NCBI RefSeq assembly: GCF_964204865.1
Contig: NC_135250.1
Span: forward strand, 16,402,001 to 16,466,000
Length of the DNA: 64,000 bases
Direction: 5' to 3'
Source: Styela clava
Taxonomy: Eukaryota; Chordata; Ascidiacea; Stolidobranchia; Styelidae
Shown here: positions 61,568-64,000 of the stretch, piece after piece
How positions within the stretch are numbered: the stretch's first letter is position 1
Layout: every line of letters begins with the position of its first letter
Notes under the pieces: model-generated
The model's input: the letters and a program-made list of their open reading frames with translations, nothing else
Told to the model about the DNA's origin: nothing
Database searches by the model: none
Made by a program: the position numbers and the translations under genes

Positions 61568-63975
61568 TTATGCTTGTTGCTTTTCCATTTCTATTTTGAC
61601 TACGAGTTCATTGTCCATTTTTCCTATAAAATATGAAAAAGCATTTATCATTCATCTGTTTAGATTAGCATTTGCGCAAGAAATCTGGAAACATGGTTGA
61701 GCAGGGCACTACATGAGCGAATGTAATACACATTAGTGCTTCTATATATTGTATTCATATATGGGCAAAAAAGACTTTTGAATTTTGCAGCAAAGTTTAC
61801 TGGGAAAAATTTTACCGGAAGTAAGGTACTGTGGTACTAAAACAGCAATTAAATTAGCAAAAGTTACACAACTGTAAAATGGGAATCTATATCTGGAGTT
61901 ATGTAAATTTATATCAGCGTGTTAAAGGGTAAAATACTCAGGCATCGTACTGAAAGAAAACATGAATTGGTTTTCATATATCAGCGTGTTAGAGAGTAAA
62001 ATACTCAGGTATTGTACTGAAAGAAAACCTGAATTAGGTACCATAGTTATTTTCCAATTGTTTTTATTTATTTAAAACAAAACTCACCATTTTTCTTAAA
62101 ATTCAAAACGAAATGTTTTCGGTAAAAATTTTCCGCTTCATCCACTGTTGTAAGCAACGAGAGTGAACGAGTTTCTGGGAGAAGCATGGTCGCACTACAG
62201 GCAATAAAAGCTAATGTTCCAAATATCGTCTGTAGAGAGACAAGAGTAACGATTTGGATAATCGCCATTTAAAACTGGCATATTTGAACTACTTCGAACA
62301 AAATGATGGCTAAAACACTCATATACGATTCGTAATATAATGATAATTTTACCTGCGTGAGCCAAGGAATTGAGTTCTGAATTTGAAGTGTAAAAGGCAT
62401 AATCATGGATCCAACTCTTGCTGCCATTGAACCTAGGGCCATTCCTTTTCCTCTAAAAAGTTGTATACGCCGGCGTAACAATGATGGAAGAATTCCAAAT
62501 TTTATAATAGCCTAATTAAGTTATTACAAACCTTGTAACAGTAGGATGTAAAGTTACCGTCAATTGGTATATTCCTTGGAATGCCCAAGAAGCAAAAAAC
62601 TTTCCAGATATTGCGATCCAACGACCAGCTTCAATCATATCTATTTTGTATAGAGATTATATTATTTAAACCAATATAGCAGTAATTATTAACTTATATT
62701 TTGAATATTAGGAAGAGAATAATAAATATATATATATTTATGCCATAATTAATTCCATTTGTTGTTTGATGAAGCGAAAGATAATACTGGAGGTCTACAA
62801 CAGTAAAAACCGTGTAGTCAGTAATTTAAATAGTTTCTTATTGCACACAAAACATGATACCATTTTTCGGTCCTACTCTAAGTAAATACTACCTTTTTAT
62901 TATTATAAATAGAATTTGATAGAATGAGTTTTCGAAGTGATAACGAGCTGAAATGATGTGAAAATACTTAAAATATAATCAAAGAATTAAATTCCATCCA
63001 AATTAAAACAATCAATTATTAAAAACAGCTAACAAATTTACCCTGATTTCCGCAAGAAAATTCTGTAAGCAACATGGTGGAGATGCAACAAATTGCACCA
63101 AGAAAATATGCTAAGGCCGTAGTCGTTTTCGATCCAATTTTTCTTGCTACGATAAAATAAGTACTATACCCAAGAACTTCTATGAATGCATTTGCTGTCG
63201 CATTTATGTACGGATCACCTGAAAAAAATATGTGCAATCTGATGATATTTAGATATTTTCAAATGATGCTTGAGCTCAAAACCTTGGACCAACAACTGCT
63301 GATGATGTAAAGGTGGAAACGTCTCTTGAATGATAATTATTTTCATATGCCCTCTGAGGTCTATGAGGCTCACTGTTTTACTCGGAGTCTTTCTATTTTA
63401 AAATAACCTCGTGTAATATCTACCGATTAAGTAAAGCTTAAATGAATAAATGTACATTTGTTGTATGTTATGTTGTTTAAAAATCAGGTTTTGAAGCAAA
63501 GATCTGATTCGCAAAATACCCATGGAAAAACACTGATTCAGAGTTAATACACCCGCTCATTCACCTGCAAGTCGACCAACGTTTAACGTGAGCCCATAGA
63601 AAACCATGCTGACTACAAACCAGTCTAGCATAATAATTATTGTTATCATCCTCATGTTCGCCATTCGAAAAATATCAGTGTAGAAATATTTTTTCTTGCT
63701 TTCACATTCCTGTAATCAACCAAAAACATTTAGCGACAAAAAAGTAAAACAGGAAAATGAAACACAGAAACTGGAAAAAAAATAAATAAAAGAAATGAAT
63801 GGCAAAAAAAAAACGAGAAAAAACGGGTATAAAATGATTTAGTTTAAATACTTCCGAGTCTTTGTTTGATTGTATTTTATGAAATACTTCTTCATTAAGT
63901 TCGACGTTTTTGCTTTTAGCAATTCTTTTGAGTACTTCTCTGGCGTCATCTTCTCTGCCATTACATATAAGCCAC
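61568..63975 (-). CDS. SLC22-type organic ion transporter, C-terminal seven exons
   Basis: Minus-strand exons 63975-63852, 63709-63565, 63218-63042, 62640-62532, 62452-62353, 62229-62088 and 61623-61568 join in frame into about 283 residues ending at TAA. They cover the second half of a 12-helix major facilitator protein. The order is: the cytoplasmic loop (RWLICNGREDDAREVLKRIA), the DIFRMANMR segment before helix 7, WFVVSMVFYGLTLNVGRLAG, GDPYINATANAFIEVLGY, GRWIAISGKFFASWAFQGIY, LHPTVTRGKGMALGSMAARV and LLPETRSLSLLTTVDEAEN. These are classic SLC22 (OCT/OAT) blocks in the right order. The family moves organic cations, anions or carnitine across the plasma membrane; substrate cannot be told from this half. 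The 5' exons lie beyond the right edge. The donor of the first exon (GAA|GTATTT) is weak. Confidence 0.9.
61911..62036 (+). repeat. 67-bp tandem duplication in transporter intron
   Basis: The block starting ATATCAGCGTGTTA and containing GTAAAATACTCAGG and GTACTGAAAGAAAAC occurs twice, the second 67 bases after the first, with a few differences. It lies in the last intron of the SLC22-type gene. Confidence 0.8.
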
Positions 63976-64000
63976 CTGAATAAAATATTTTCGAACAAAA

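Overview
The window looks like AT-rich nuclear DNA from an animal. Genes are split by GT-AG introns, are widely spaced, and sit among many old DNA transposons. The microseminoprotein-like genes together with the SLC22 and alpha-carbonic anhydrase genes suggest an invertebrate deuterostome, perhaps a tunicate. That placement is an inference; no marker in the window proves it. Most open frames of 60 to 100 codons here are chance. The real genes were rebuilt by joining exons at splice sites where reading frame and phase agree.

Four complete or nearly complete secreted-protein genes were found. Three are paralogues of a cysteine-rich family that I read as microseminoprotein-like (PSP94/MSMB fold): 2126-3075 (minus), 40976-42184 (plus) and 56447-57877 (minus). 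They share intron phases and a 12-cysteine pattern, and all carry an extra exon-encoded block of about 80 to 88 residues between the two halves of the classical domain. Between the first and second lies a complete six-exon secreted alpha-carbonic anhydrase (34605-37844, plus) with all catalytic residues. At the right edge are the last seven exons of an SLC22-type organic ion transporter (61568-63975, minus; its 5' part lies outside). At the left edge is the last exon of an unidentified gene (29-199, plus).

From about 7.9 to 33 kb the window is mostly transposon graveyard. It holds a hAT MITE with a perfect 8-bp target duplication (7958-8463), a Ty3/gypsy gag-protease remnant (17735-18498, resuming at about 23065) split by a 4.6-kb hAT element (18499-23064), and a Penelope-like element with a GIY-YIG endonuclease frame and a hammerhead-ribozyme-like 3' motif (23879-25680). 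Next come a hAT with transposase remnant (26019-26950) and a three-layer nest, hAT > pogo/Tigger-like > hAT (27560-31118). A further hAT transposase remnant lies at 32.5-33.1 kb, and more hAT copies at 49373-50852 and 60129-61095. Several coding-like but unassigned frames, some with premature stops, lie on the minus strand (4.5, 12.6, 14.5 and 31.3-31.6 kb) and one on the plus strand (54.1 kb).

The stretches 42.2-48.9, 50.9-54.1 and 57.9-60.1 kb are AT-rich and show no gene that I can support. No rRNA, CRISPR array or intact tRNA was seen. The three microseminoprotein-like genes and the carbonic anhydrase all encode secreted proteins. Their co-localisation, with one insertion-bearing family kept in three copies, is the most interesting feature.
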